Assembly (NCBI RefSeq): GCF_900104725.1
Contig: NZ_LT629758.1
Coordinates: 1,364,001 to 1,428,000 of the forward strand
Direction of reading: 5' to 3'
From: Actinoplanes derwentensis
Lineage (GTDB): Bacteria > Actinomycetota > Actinomycetes > Mycobacteriales > Micromonosporaceae
DNA: 64,000 nt
A model generated the notes under the pieces. That model did no database searches. It was not told the DNA's origin and was given only the letters and a program-made list of their open reading frames with translations. This document shows, piece after piece, positions 50,901 to 59,379 of the stretch; position 1 is the stretch's first letter, and every line of letters starts with the position of its first letter. Made by a program: the position numbers and the translations under genes.

Positions 50901-52418
50901 ATGGATCCCATGACACTCATCAGCCTGGGTCACCGGCCGACCGCGTGGATCCGGTGGCCGGTCCTCGCTGGGGTGTCCCTGATCCTCGCGCATCTGGGCG
51001 CGGTGCTGTCCGGCGCGCCCCCGGTGGTGACCGAGGCGGTGTTCGTCGCCGGGACCGCGTCAGCCGTCCTGGCGATCTGGCTCGGACTCCGGCAGCACCG
51101 GCCCGTCGCCCGGCTGCCGTGGGTGCTGATCGCCGCCGGTGCCGGGCTGAACTCCGTCGGCGACTTCCTGCTCACACTGTACCCGGCGCTGTTCGGCCCG
51201 CTGCCCGAGATGCAGTGGGTGAACCTGCCCTACCTGCTGCGGTTCCCGCTGATCGCGGCCGGTCTCATCATGCTGATCCGGCGGCGGATCCCGGGCCGTC
51301 CCCTGCCGGCGATCATCGACAGCGCCATCGTGGCGGTATCGGTGTCCCTGGTGAGCTGGGTGTTCGTGATCGATCCGGTCCGGCGGGCGATGTCCGGTGC
51401 CGCCACACCGTTGTTGCTGGTCATCGAGTCGATGGCCTACCCCGTCGGTGACCTGCTCCTACTCGTACTGGGCCTGAGCCTGATGCTCGGCGGCGGCCTG
51501 AACCTGCCGTCTTTGCGGCTCTTCGGCGTCTACCTGCTGGTCTACTGCGGCGCCGACACCTGGTACACGATCCAACTACTGCATGGCCGGTACGACTACG
51601 GCTGGGGCCTGGAGGCGTCCTGGATCGCCGCGGCGGTCCTACTCGGGCTCGCCGGGACACACCCGTCGATGCGGCTGCTCGGCGAACGGGGAGTCACCTC
51701 CGGGGAGACCGTCTCGGTGGGCCGCCTCGCCCTGCTCGCCGGCGCCGCGATGCTCGCCCCGCTGACCCTGGCCGTCCAGCACCTGACCGGCGGCCGTCCG
51801 CACGTGCTGCTCGTCGCCGGCTGCTGCGCGGTGCTGTTCCTGCTGGTAGTGGCCAGACTGGCCGGCCAGGTCCAGGAGCAGCGCCGGGCCGCGATCACCG
51901 ACACTCTGACCGGTTTGCACACCCGCCGCTACCTCAACGAGATCCTCGGCACCGAATGCGCCCGCGCCAACCGGGGCGGCGAACCACTGTCGATGATCCT
52001 GCTGGACGTCGACCACTTCAAACGGGTCAACGACACCTACGGCCACACCGCCGGCGACCGTGTCCTCGCCGAGATCGCGAACCGGCTGCGCGCCTCAGTC
52101 CGCGACGGCGACATCGTGGCCCGCTACGGCGGCGAGGAGTTCGCGGTCCTGCTACCCCGCACCAGCCACACCGCCGCGGTCACCACCGCCGAACGCCTCC
52201 GCGTCGAGATCATGCGCACCGGTGTGGTGATCAGCCCCACCGAGGTGATCACAGTGACCGTGTCCCTGGGCCTGGCCACCGTCCCCACCCAGGCCGAAAC
52301 CCCCGACGACCTGGTAAACCTGGCCGACAAGCTGCTCTACGAGAGCAAGAGCGCCGGCCGCAACCGCCTGACCACAGCCGCCATCCCACCGGCCACCCAC
52401 CCAGTGCCATCAGCCTGA
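50901..52418 (+). CDS. Membrane-bound diguanylate cyclase (GGDEF)
   Basis: A 505-residue protein. Residues 1-325 hold about nine to ten membrane helices of a sensor region. From about 335 a GGDEF domain follows: [34 protein letters not shown], and active-site GGEEF at 410-414. The inhibitory I-site RDGD lies five residues before it, so product inhibition is expected. It makes c-di-GMP, a developmental and motility signal in actinobacteria. No EAL domain. ATG 50901 or 50910 (MTLIS) could be the start. Confidence 0.91.
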   Translation: MDPMTLISLGHRPTAWIRWPVLAGVSLILAHLGAVLSGAPPVVTEAVFVAGTASAVLAIWLGLRQHRPVARLPWVLIAAGAGLNSVGDFLLTLYPALFGPLPEMQWVNLPYLLRFPLIAAGLIMLIRRRIPGRPLPAIIDSAIVAVSVSLVSWVFVIDPVRRAMSGAATPLLLVIESMAYPVGDLLLLVLGLSLMLGGGLNLPSLRLFGVYLLVYCGADTWYTIQLLHGRYDYGWGLEASWIAAAVLLGLAGTHPSMRLLGERGVTSGETVSVGRLALLAGAAMLAPLTLAVQHLTGGRPHVLLVAGCCAVLFLLVVARLAGQVQEQRRAAITDTLTGLHTRRYLNEILGTECARANRGGEPLSMILLDVDHFKRVNDTYGHTAGDRVLAEIANRLRASVRDGDIVARYGGEEFAVLLPRTSHTAAVTTAERLRVEIMRTGVVISPTEVITVTVSLGLATVPTQAETPDDLVNLADKLLYESKSAGRNRLTTAAIPPATHPVPSA

Positions 52419-53667
52419 AGCTGCCGAGGCCAGCCCCGAGCGGCGATCGCGGCCGCAACGCCAGATGTTCAAGGGTTATCGTCCGGCCACGACAACGGGC
52501 TGGTTCACTCGTGCCGGTTGCCGGTTGCCGGTTGCCGGTTGCCGGTTGCCGGTTGCCGGTTGCCGGTTGGTGGGTCGTGTGTCGACATCTGATCTTCGGG
52601 ACGCGGCGGCGTTCATCAGCGGCCCGACGGTGATGTGCCGCGGGGCCTTTCCGGGACTGGCCGCCATGGCGATGATTTAGCTTCTTCACCATCACGGCGA
52701 GATAGATTACGGCGGCTCGGCTCGGAATTGGTGCAACATCAATTGTCCGGACACGACTCCGCGCATGTAGGCTATAAACTTCTCCGATCACCTTTGATGT
52801 AAACATTCTCGGAAACCCTGGCAAAAAATGCGGAGAGTCCAACGATAATTCGAACTTTTGCATCTCGGCCATCGCACGGTGACCACCGCGGACATGGCCG
52901 CCCGGAAATGCGTCGAGTGTTACGGTGACCGGCGCCTGGCCGCCACCATAATCATTCAATAAAAGCCCACCTTGTCCCGATCGAAGCAGCGGCGTCCCCG
53001 CCACAGGCCTGATCTGCGCGGGAACGATCTTTGTTCGCATATCCGCGCCAACCGGTCGCCGGTCGGAAACCGCGGACTGCAGCACCGAGCCCGAAGTCGT
53101 CGCCACCGCCATGGCCACCGGCTGACCAGTGGATGCCGCGCCGCAGGCCAGAGGCTCCGCCCCGACCTCCCGGCTGGCCTCCAGCACCAGCTCAGGTCCC
53201 GGATCTGGTTCCGGCTCCGGCTTGAGATCTGGTTCCGGTCCTGGTTTGGGATCCGGTCCCGGCCTCGGTTTGGGATCCGGTTCCTGCCCAGGCTTCAGTT
53301 CCGGTTCCTGCCCGGGCTTCGGCCCAAGCTTCGGCTTCGGCCAGGACTCCGGTTCCGGCTCCGGCTCCGGCTCCGGTTCGGGGTCTGGATCGGGCTTTAG
53401 TGGCACCGGTGCGTGCGAATTCCGCGGAGGTGCAGGGGCGTTCGGGGTGCGGGGCGTGAGAGAGGCCAGCCACTCTCGGTCCTCGGGAGAAAGGGGCATG
53501 GAGTTGCTTTCACGGATGCGGTGGAGTTTCTCGGTGTGGCGACGTTGAAGGCCCCATGCGCGCCGTATCGCGTGGTCTCGACGGAACTCGTCCCTACTGG
53601 GAGAGTAGTTCTTAGCCTTGGTGCGGTCACGCATTCCGGCGACGCTGAACAACGCTGGCTGGCTCAT
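52249..53667 (-). CDS. Pro/Glu/Lys-rich hypothetical protein with tail read through a repeat
   Basis: The N-terminal 75 residues are basic and look real ([53 protein letters not shown]). About 80 residues of (K/E)P repeats follow ([17 protein letters not shown]), then an unremarkable region to about 52600. Beyond that the frame runs through a 7-bp tandem repeat ([19 protein letters not shown]) and 170 bp antisense to the GGDEF gene before stopping. The original stop was probably lost when the repeat expanded. Start uncertain (53667 or 53634). GC is lower than in the neighbours between 52680 and 53000. Confidence 0.5.
   Translation of the reverse strand: MSQPALFSVAGMRDRTKAKNYSPSRDEFRRDHAIRRAWGLQRRHTEKLHRIRESNSMPLSPEDREWLASLTPRTPNAPAPPRNSHAPVPLKPDPDPEPEPEPEPEPESWPKPKLGPKPGQEPELKPGQEPDPKPRPGPDPKPGPEPDLKPEPEPDPGPELVLEASREVGAEPLACGAASTGQPVAMAVATTSGSVLQSAVSDRRPVGADMRTKIVPAQIRPVAGTPLLRSGQGGLLLNDYGGGQAPVTVTLDAFPGGHVRGGHRAMAEMQKFELSLDSPHFLPGFPRMFTSKVIGEVYSLHARSRVRTIDVAPIPSRAAVIYLAVMVKKLNHRHGGQSRKGPAAHHRRAADERRRVPKIRCRHTTHQPATGNRQPATGNRQPATGTSEPARCRGRTITLEHLALRPRSPLGAGLGSFRLMALGGWPVGWRLWSGGCGRRSCSRRAACRPGLPGRRGFRPGWGRWPGPGTRSL
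52514..52569. repeat. Eight tandem copies of a 7-bp unit
   Basis: CCGGTTG is repeated eight times without change (52514-52569), about 95 bp after the GGDEF stop. Because the unit is not a multiple of three, changes in copy number would shift any frame crossing it, including the minus-strand frame of the Pro-rich protein. Confidence 0.92.
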
Positions 53668-54221
53668 ACATGTAATTTTTCCGCAGTCCAACAGGAAACT
53701 GTAAGAAGAATTTTGTGCCAAACTGTCTAACCCTCTCAACCGGAGAAGTGGCCGCTCCCCAACGAAGTGATCTTGGCGCTTGTCGGATTCAGGTAGCCGC
53801 ATTCCCTGCTGTGCGTTCTCGGGTAAATGCTTTTCACGGCGCTGATCAGGTCGTGTGATCGGCGGGCGGCGCGGGCGGTGTTGGTCGCGCTGGTGGTGTG
53901 GTGCCGTCGATCGCAGTGCCGGTGGGAAGGCGCGGGCGAATTCAGACGGTCGAAGGCGAGCGGATATCGAACGGGCGGCGACAAGCCGGGCCAGGCCAAG
54001 GAGGGCTGGGCCCAAGCGTGCCGGGAGAAGCATGGCCAGGCAGGCAGGCCAGGCAGGCCAGGCAGGCCAAGCAGGCGGGCCCGGGGCAGGCAGGCCAAGC
54101 AGGCGGGCAGTCCAGGCTAGGGCAGACCGGGGCTGGGTGTGACGGTGCGGGGAGTGGGAAGGGTCGGCCGTGGGTGGTGGGGCCCGGGGTGGCCGGTGGC
54201 GGCCGATCACCCCGGGCCGGT
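53668..54221. other. 550-bp spacer with a CAGGC-type repeat tract
   Basis: No credible gene is seen. A small plus-strand frame (from 53827, [20 protein letters not shown]) lacks support. 54034-54108 is a tract of CAGGCAGGCCAGGC-like repeats in which CAGGCAGGCCAAGCAGGCGG occurs twice (about 54060 and 54087). The upstream 100 bp must contain the promoter of the Pro-rich gene; none is clear. Confidence 0.6.
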
Positions 54222-55811
54222 TCAGGTCTGCCGGTTCAGGCGGCGGTAGACCGGCGCCAAGCGTTTGTGCAAGTCCTGGTAGATGTCGTAGATCTCCAGG
54301 TAGCGGGTGTGGTCGGGGCCGGGACTGAAGACGTGATCGTTGCGGGTCAGGGCCGGGATGTCGGCGAACGAGATCCAGCCTGTGCCGACGGCGCCGATCC
54401 AGCCGGCGCCCCGGGCGTTGACGGTCACGGGGCTGGCGTCGCGGCGGATCTCCACGCCTAGGACGTCTGCGAAGATCTGGCACCACGAGTCCGAGCGGGC
54501 CGCGCCGCCGGTGATCACCATCGACGACACCGGGGTGCCCAGAAACTTGTCGACCGCTTTCGCCAGCCAGCGGGTGTTCAGGGCGACACCTTCGAACACC
54601 GCGCGCAGCAGGTCCGAGCGGTTGGTGTCGAGGGAGATGTTCAGGAACGCCGCCCGCAGGTGCGGGTCATCCACGGGAGCGCGTTCCCCGTACAACCAAG
54701 GGGTGTAGAGGACCCCGTTGGCGCCGGCCGGAACCATCGGGATGATCTTGTCGAAGGCGTCGAAGATGGTGCCCTCGTCGCGGCTGACGTGGCCGGCGCT
54801 GACGATCGGGTCGTCGAACTCGACGATCTTGTCGCGGAGCCAGGTCAGGTTGGCGCCCGCGGTGGCCTGCAGCGCGGTCATCAGGTAGCGGTCCGGGATC
54901 GCGCACGGGATGGACGCGATCCCGGTGGTGATGTCGGTCTTCTTGCGCGGCACGTGCGCGGCGATCCACGACGAGGTGCCCAGGTAGAGATGGGTCTCGT
55001 TGTCGGCGGTCGTGCCCGCCCCGATGGCGGCCGCAGTGTTGTCGATGGCCCCGGCGACGACCTGGATGTCGCGGGGGAGACCGAGGTGATCGGCCGCTCG
55101 GGGGGCCAGCGTGCCGATCACCTCGGTGCAGGCCACGATCGGCGGGAACTTGTCGGCGTCGATCCCGCTGGCGGAGACCAACGCGGGGGAGTACCGGATG
55201 GAGGGGGCCTTCCGGTTGTCCGTCACCCACGAGGTCAGGATCGAATCGACGGTCGCCACCGTGCGGCCGGTCAACTTCAGATTGATCCAGTCGAGGACGT
55301 TGAGGAAGGTTTTGGTCTTTTCGTAAACGTCCGGCATCTCGTCACGGATGAACAGCATGTGCGCGGCGGGGTCTTTACCGGTCACCGAGGGCATCCCGCC
55401 GGTGAGCCGCAGCCACTGCGCGATCCGGCGGACCGACAGACCGTCGTACGACGGCCAGCCGCCGAACTGCCGCCGCAGGTGCCCTGCCCCACGCATGTCG
55501 AGCCAGCTGATGCAGTGGGTCAGCGGGTTACCGTCGGCGTCCACCGCGATGGTGCCCTCGCCCTGCGTCGAGGAGCAGATCGTCGTCACCGCCCGCAGGT
55601 GTTCGGGGAACGCCCGGCCGAGGTCGGCGACCACCTCGGCCAGGGCGTCCCACCAGGCGACCGGGTCCTGTTCGGCCCCGCCGCCGGGAATCACGATCAA
55701 CGGCACCGGCCGCTCGGCCCAGCCGGTGACGGTCCCGTCGGCCGCGACCAGCGCGGCCTTCATCCCCGACGTCCCGAGGTCGATCGCCAGGACCTGCGGC
55801 GCGATGGTCAA
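54222..55811 (-). CDS. FGGY-family carbohydrate kinase
   Basis: A 529-residue sugar kinase. [20 protein letters not shown] is the N-terminal phosphate-1 motif. The FGGY domains include [28 protein letters not shown] and [20 protein letters not shown]. Family members phosphorylate xylulose, ribulose, fuculose and similar sugars; the exact sugar is not readable. It starts at TTG 55811, 2 bp after the stop of the aldolase-aminotransferase gene, so it is co-translated and should feed or follow that enzyme. Confidence 0.91.
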   Translation of the reverse strand: MTIAPQVLAIDLGTSGMKAALVAADGTVTGWAERPVPLIVIPGGGAEQDPVAWWDALAEVVADLGRAFPEHLRAVTTICSSTQGEGTIAVDADGNPLTHCISWLDMRGAGHLRRQFGGWPSYDGLSVRRIAQWLRLTGGMPSVTGKDPAAHMLFIRDEMPDVYEKTKTFLNVLDWINLKLTGRTVATVDSILTSWVTDNRKAPSIRYSPALVSASGIDADKFPPIVACTEVIGTLAPRAADHLGLPRDIQVVAGAIDNTAAAIGAGTTADNETHLYLGTSSWIAAHVPRKKTDITTGIASIPCAIPDRYLMTALQATAGANLTWLRDKIVEFDDPIVSAGHVSRDEGTIFDAFDKIIPMVPAGANGVLYTPWLYGERAPVDDPHLRAAFLNISLDTNRSDLLRAVFEGVALNTRWLAKAVDKFLGTPVSSMVITGGAARSDSWCQIFADVLGVEIRRDASPVTVNARGAGWIGAVGTGWISFADIPALTRNDHVFSPGPDHTRYLEIYDIYQDLHKRLAPVYRRLNRQT

Positions 55812-55813
55812 CG

Positions 55814-58036
55814 TCAGACTCCCTCGACCTGCGCGAACACCTGGTCGAACCGGGACAGGGCGTCGTCGATGACCTCGTCGGTGTCGGCCATCGACGTGTA
55901 CATCCGCGAGCCCGCGAGGGTGATGATGCCGTGCGCGGCGTACGCGGCGCCCATCTGTTCCATCAGGTTCTTGCGGCCCTTGTTCTCCTTGAACAGCTTG
56001 ACCGGGTTGCGCATGTCCAGCAGCATGACGCCGCTGCACTCCAGGTGCACGATCGAGCCCTGGTTGTAGGCGACGTACGGCAGGCCGTACTTGTCGATCA
56101 GCTTCTGCAGGCCGCGGGTCAGCCGGTCACCGGCCTTACCGGCGATCACCGGCGCGTTGGTGCGGGCCATCTCCTGGATCGCGAAATACCCGGCCGCGCA
56201 GGACAGCGGGTTGGCCGACAGAGTGCCGCCGACCTGGATGTGCGCGCCGCTCTTGCCGTCCAGGCCGGAGCCGAACACCGACATCACCCCGGCCTTGCCG
56301 CCGACACCACCGGCCATCGGGTAACCGCCGGAGACCGCCTTGCCGAAGACCGTCAGGTCGGGCGTGACACCGAAGTAGCCCGCCGCACCGCCGAGTCCGG
56401 TCCGGAACCCGGTCACCACCTCGTCGAAGATCAGCATCGCGCCGAACTCGTCGCACAGCTTGCGCACGTTCGCGTTGAAGTCCTTCGGCACCGGGCGGGT
56501 GCCGGACTCCGGGCCGAGCGGCTCGACGATGATCGCCGCAGTGCCGCCGCGGGCCCGGTTCTCGATCAGCTTGCGTTTGAGGGCGCCCAGATCGTGCGGG
56601 AACGCCTCCCGGGTGCGGCCGGTGGCACCGAACGGGATGCCCTTGGCGTTCATCCGGAAGCTGCCGGGCACACGCAGCCCGTAGACGACGGTGTCGGACC
56701 AGCCGTGGTACGCCCCACCGACCTTGATCACCATCTTCTTGCCGGTGTGCGCCCGCGCCGCCCGAACGGCCGCCATCACGGCCTCGGTGCCCGAACCCAG
56801 CGACCGGTACATCTCGATGTGCGGCATGTACTGATTGATGATCTCGGCGAGCTTCAGTTCGTACTCGTGGAACAGGCCGGTGACCGGCCCGGACTCCTTG
56901 ATCACCTCGGCGACGCGCTCGTTGACCGGGGCGTAGTTGCTGCCCAGGATGGTCGGGCCGCCGGCCTGCAGGAAGTCGATGTAGACGTTGCCGTCGCGGT
57001 CGGTCAGATAAGCGCCCTCGGCCTTGTCGACCGCCAGGGGGAACGGGTAGTTGAAGGCCAGGTTGTGCTGGACGCCGCCGGGGATGAACTTCTTCGCCCG
57101 GTCGGTGATCTCCTTGGACGCCGTGCACTTGGTGTCGAAGTAGTTCAGCGTGTCCAGCAGCGCGTCGTGGCGCAGCCCGCGCAACGGCTGCGCGACCAGG
57201 GCCTTGAGGCGGCGCATGGTGTCGTCGACGTCGAGGTACTCGGTGATCGCGTAGCCGAGATCGGCACTGGAGGCAGACTCCGCGGGCACCGCGACGGCGC
57301 CGGAGGAAACCGGCTCCTCCTCGGCAGGCACCCGGATGGGCTCGACGGCCTCGGTGATCTGCGCGGCGATCCGCTTCTCGTCCTTGCGCAGCTTGCTGAA
57401 CGCGATCTCCCGGATCGTGTCCGGAATCGTGTAGACCTTGCCGGCCTCGGACGTCAGCGCCATCAGATAGGCGATCGACACCTTCTCCAGCAGCGCCATG
57501 TTGAACACCGCCCGGTCCGGGTCGGTGCCCAGCGCCACCACACCGTGGTTGGCGATGATGAACGCGTTGTCGCCGCTGGCGACCTTCTTCTGCACGTTCT
57601 TCGCCAGGAAGCCGGTGCCCGACGGCGCGTAGTCGATGATCGCCACCTCTTTGCCGAGGAAGCGGACCTGCTCGTCGGTCAGCGCCGGGATCGGCTTGCG
57701 CAGGAAGGCGAGGGCGGAGGCGAACGGCTGGTGGGTGTGCACGATCGCGTTCACGTCGGGGCGCTCGCGGTAGACGTTGGCGTGCATGCCGCACTCGATC
57801 GACGGGACCAGACCGCCGGCGCCGTCCGGGTCGGGCACGTGTTTGCCGTCGAAGTCGACGATGCAGATGTCGTCGACGCGCATCTTGTCGTAGTCGTAGT
57901 TGCTGGGGGTGACCGCATACAGCTTGTGCCCGGGGATCCGCACCGAGACGTTGCCCTCGGTCGCCTTCAGGTAGCCGCGATCGAGCATGGTCCGGCACAT
58001 GTCGACGACGTGCTGGCGCGAGAGGCGGTATTTCAT
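55814..58036 (-). CDS. Fusion of class II aldolase/epimerase and class III aminotransferase
   Basis: A 740-residue two-domain enzyme. Residues 1-265 are a FucA/AraD-type class II aldolase with EGNVSVRIPGHKLYAVTPS, E81 in SIECGMH, zinc ligands H100 and H102 in VHTHQP, and H164 in IANHGVV. A linker of about 60 residues follows. Residues 330-740 are a glutamate-1-semialdehyde aminomutase-like class III aminotransferase: GGVQHNLAFNYPFPL, SLGSGTEAVMAAVRAARAHT, IFDEVVTGFR and PLP lysine K566 in VFGKAVSGGYPMA. ATG 58036 gives the usual aldolase start. Joined to a sugar kinase and a PucR regulator, it suggests catabolism of an amino sugar or polyol phosphate (inference). Confidence 0.9.
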   Translation of the reverse strand: MKYRLSRQHVVDMCRTMLDRGYLKATEGNVSVRIPGHKLYAVTPSNYDYDKMRVDDICIVDFDGKHVPDPDGAGGLVPSIECGMHANVYRERPDVNAIVHTHQPFASALAFLRKPIPALTDEQVRFLGKEVAIIDYAPSGTGFLAKNVQKKVASGDNAFIIANHGVVALGTDPDRAVFNMALLEKVSIAYLMALTSEAGKVYTIPDTIREIAFSKLRKDEKRIAAQITEAVEPIRVPAEEEPVSSGAVAVPAESASSADLGYAITEYLDVDDTMRRLKALVAQPLRGLRHDALLDTLNYFDTKCTASKEITDRAKKFIPGGVQHNLAFNYPFPLAVDKAEGAYLTDRDGNVYIDFLQAGGPTILGSNYAPVNERVAEVIKESGPVTGLFHEYELKLAEIINQYMPHIEMYRSLGSGTEAVMAAVRAARAHTGKKMVIKVGGAYHGWSDTVVYGLRVPGSFRMNAKGIPFGATGRTREAFPHDLGALKRKLIENRARGGTAAIIVEPLGPESGTRPVPKDFNANVRKLCDEFGAMLIFDEVVTGFRTGLGGAAGYFGVTPDLTVFGKAVSGGYPMAGGVGGKAGVMSVFGSGLDGKSGAHIQVGGTLSANPLSCAAGYFAIQEMARTNAPVIAGKAGDRLTRGLQKLIDKYGLPYVAYNQGSIVHLECSGVMLLDMRNPVKLFKENKGRKNLMEQMGAAYAAHGIITLAGSRMYTSMADTDEVIDDALSRFDQVFAQVEGV

Positions 58037-58135
58037 CAAGCGGATCCGTCCGTGAGTCTCCAGGGGCCTTACCGCCACCATCGTCGTCCTGACCCGGGGA
58101 CGAAGCATCGTCCGCCAATCAGCAAGAATCAGGCC

Positions 58136-59296
58136 GTGACTTATCACCCCGTGATAAAGCCGCCGTGGTTCCATGTCCCCGCCGACCTGGCCGCCGCGAT
58201 GCGCCCCCGACTGCCCGACGCGGTTCGCGACATAGCATCGGCAATCAGCGTTTTTTCCGCGGAAGATGAGAAAGGAGACAAGTTCGAGCGCGACGTCCGT
58301 ACCGCCGTGCAGGTCGCTCTTGATCGTTTCCTGGATCTGCCCGGCACCGACGAACCGGCCCTGCCCCCGCGCATCCGGGAGGTGTTCGTGGCCCTCGGCG
58401 CCGCCGAGGCGCGGGAGAACCGCGGCCCGGAGACCCTGCTCGCGTCACTGCGGATCGCCGGCCGCCTGCTGCTGCGCACCGCCACCGGCGCCCTCGACGA
58501 ACAGCGCGCCGTCAGCGTCGCCGAGGTCGTCGAGTTGTCCGACGCCACCAACACGTTCATCGACGAGCTGGCCGCGGCCTGCACCGACGGCCTGGCCCGC
58601 CAGCTGCGGGAACAGGCCGGTGAGGGCGACCGGCGGCGCCGCCAGGTGGCGGACCTGCTGCTGCGCGGCGGAAGTTCACCGGATGTGGTGCGGGAGGCCG
58701 CCGCCGGGATCGGCTGGCCGTCGATCGGCGTGATCGTGCCGGTGCTGCTCCCCGCCGACCAGGCCCGCGACGCCCGGTTCCGGTTCGGCGCGGACGGGGT
58801 GGTCGCCGAACGTGGCCGCGACGCGGTCCTGCTGCTGCGGGCGGGCCCGCGCGCGGACCGGCCGGCTCTCGCCGAGGCTCTGCACGACCGGGCCGCGGTC
58901 GTCGGCCCGGCGCTGAACTGGACCGAGGTCCCGCAGGCGGTCAGTCTGGCCGAGCGGACCGCCGAACTGGTCGGGCCGGGCCCGGTGCCGGTCTTCGTCG
59001 ATGATCATTTCGCGACATTGGCGCTGCGCGGCGAACCCGGCGCCCTCGCCGTGCTCACCGCCCGCCGCTTGGCACCCCTGACGGGGCTGCGCGACAGTCA
59101 GCGGGAGGCCCTTCTGGTCACCCTTTCCAGCTGGTTGCGGCATTGGGGCTCCCGTACGGCGGTGTCCGGCGAGCTGTTCGTGCACCCCCAGACGGTCAGT
59201 TACCGGCTGAACCGCCTCCGGGAGTTGCTCGGAGACGACCTGGACGACCCCCGGATTCGGTTCGAGCTACAGCTGGTGCTCGCCTACCGGGCCTGA
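58136..59296 (+). CDS. PucR/CdaR-type transcriptional regulator
   Basis: A 386-residue regulator. The N-terminal two-thirds is a helical sensor region with a GGDEF-like fold remnant (WPSIGVIVPVLLPADQARDA). The C-terminus is the PucR_2 HTH (LLVTLSSWLRHWGSRTAVSG, FVHPQTVSYRLNRLRELLGD). GTG 58136 is the first start. It is divergent from the aldolase-aminotransferase gene across 99 bp, so it most likely controls that operon in response to its substrate (inference). Confidence 0.9.
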   Translation: MTYHPVIKPPWFHVPADLAAAMRPRLPDAVRDIASAISVFSAEDEKGDKFERDVRTAVQVALDRFLDLPGTDEPALPPRIREVFVALGAAEARENRGPETLLASLRIAGRLLLRTATGALDEQRAVSVAEVVELSDATNTFIDELAAACTDGLARQLREQAGEGDRRRRQVADLLLRGGSSPDVVREAAAGIGWPSIGVIVPVLLPADQARDARFRFGADGVVAERGRDAVLLLRAGPRADRPALAEALHDRAAVVGPALNWTEVPQAVSLAERTAELVGPGPVPVFVDDHFATLALRGEPGALAVLTARRLAPLTGLRDSQREALLVTLSSWLRHWGSRTAVSGELFVHPQTVSYRLNRLRELLGDDLDDPRIRFELQLVLAYRA

Positions 59297-59379
59297 CCGG
59301 GTCATCCGTACGTTCTCAAGATCGTCCGGATGATGGAGTGGGAGACTCAGCGCAGCCCCTAACGTCGGAGTGGATCGCC

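Noticed and set aside
52514..52569. CRISPR-like array
   Set aside because: The units are 7 bp and directly adjacent, with no spacers and no cas genes in the window.
53827..54120. Small plus-strand gene in the 53.7-54.2 kb spacer
   Set aside because: It has no ribosome binding site, and its tail is only the translation of the CAGGC repeat.
55931..57900. Long open frame on the plus strand across the aldolase-aminotransferase gene
   Set aside because: It is the high-GC mirror of a gene whose minus-strand product has complete catalytic motifs in two domains. Only the PucR portion from 58136 is real.
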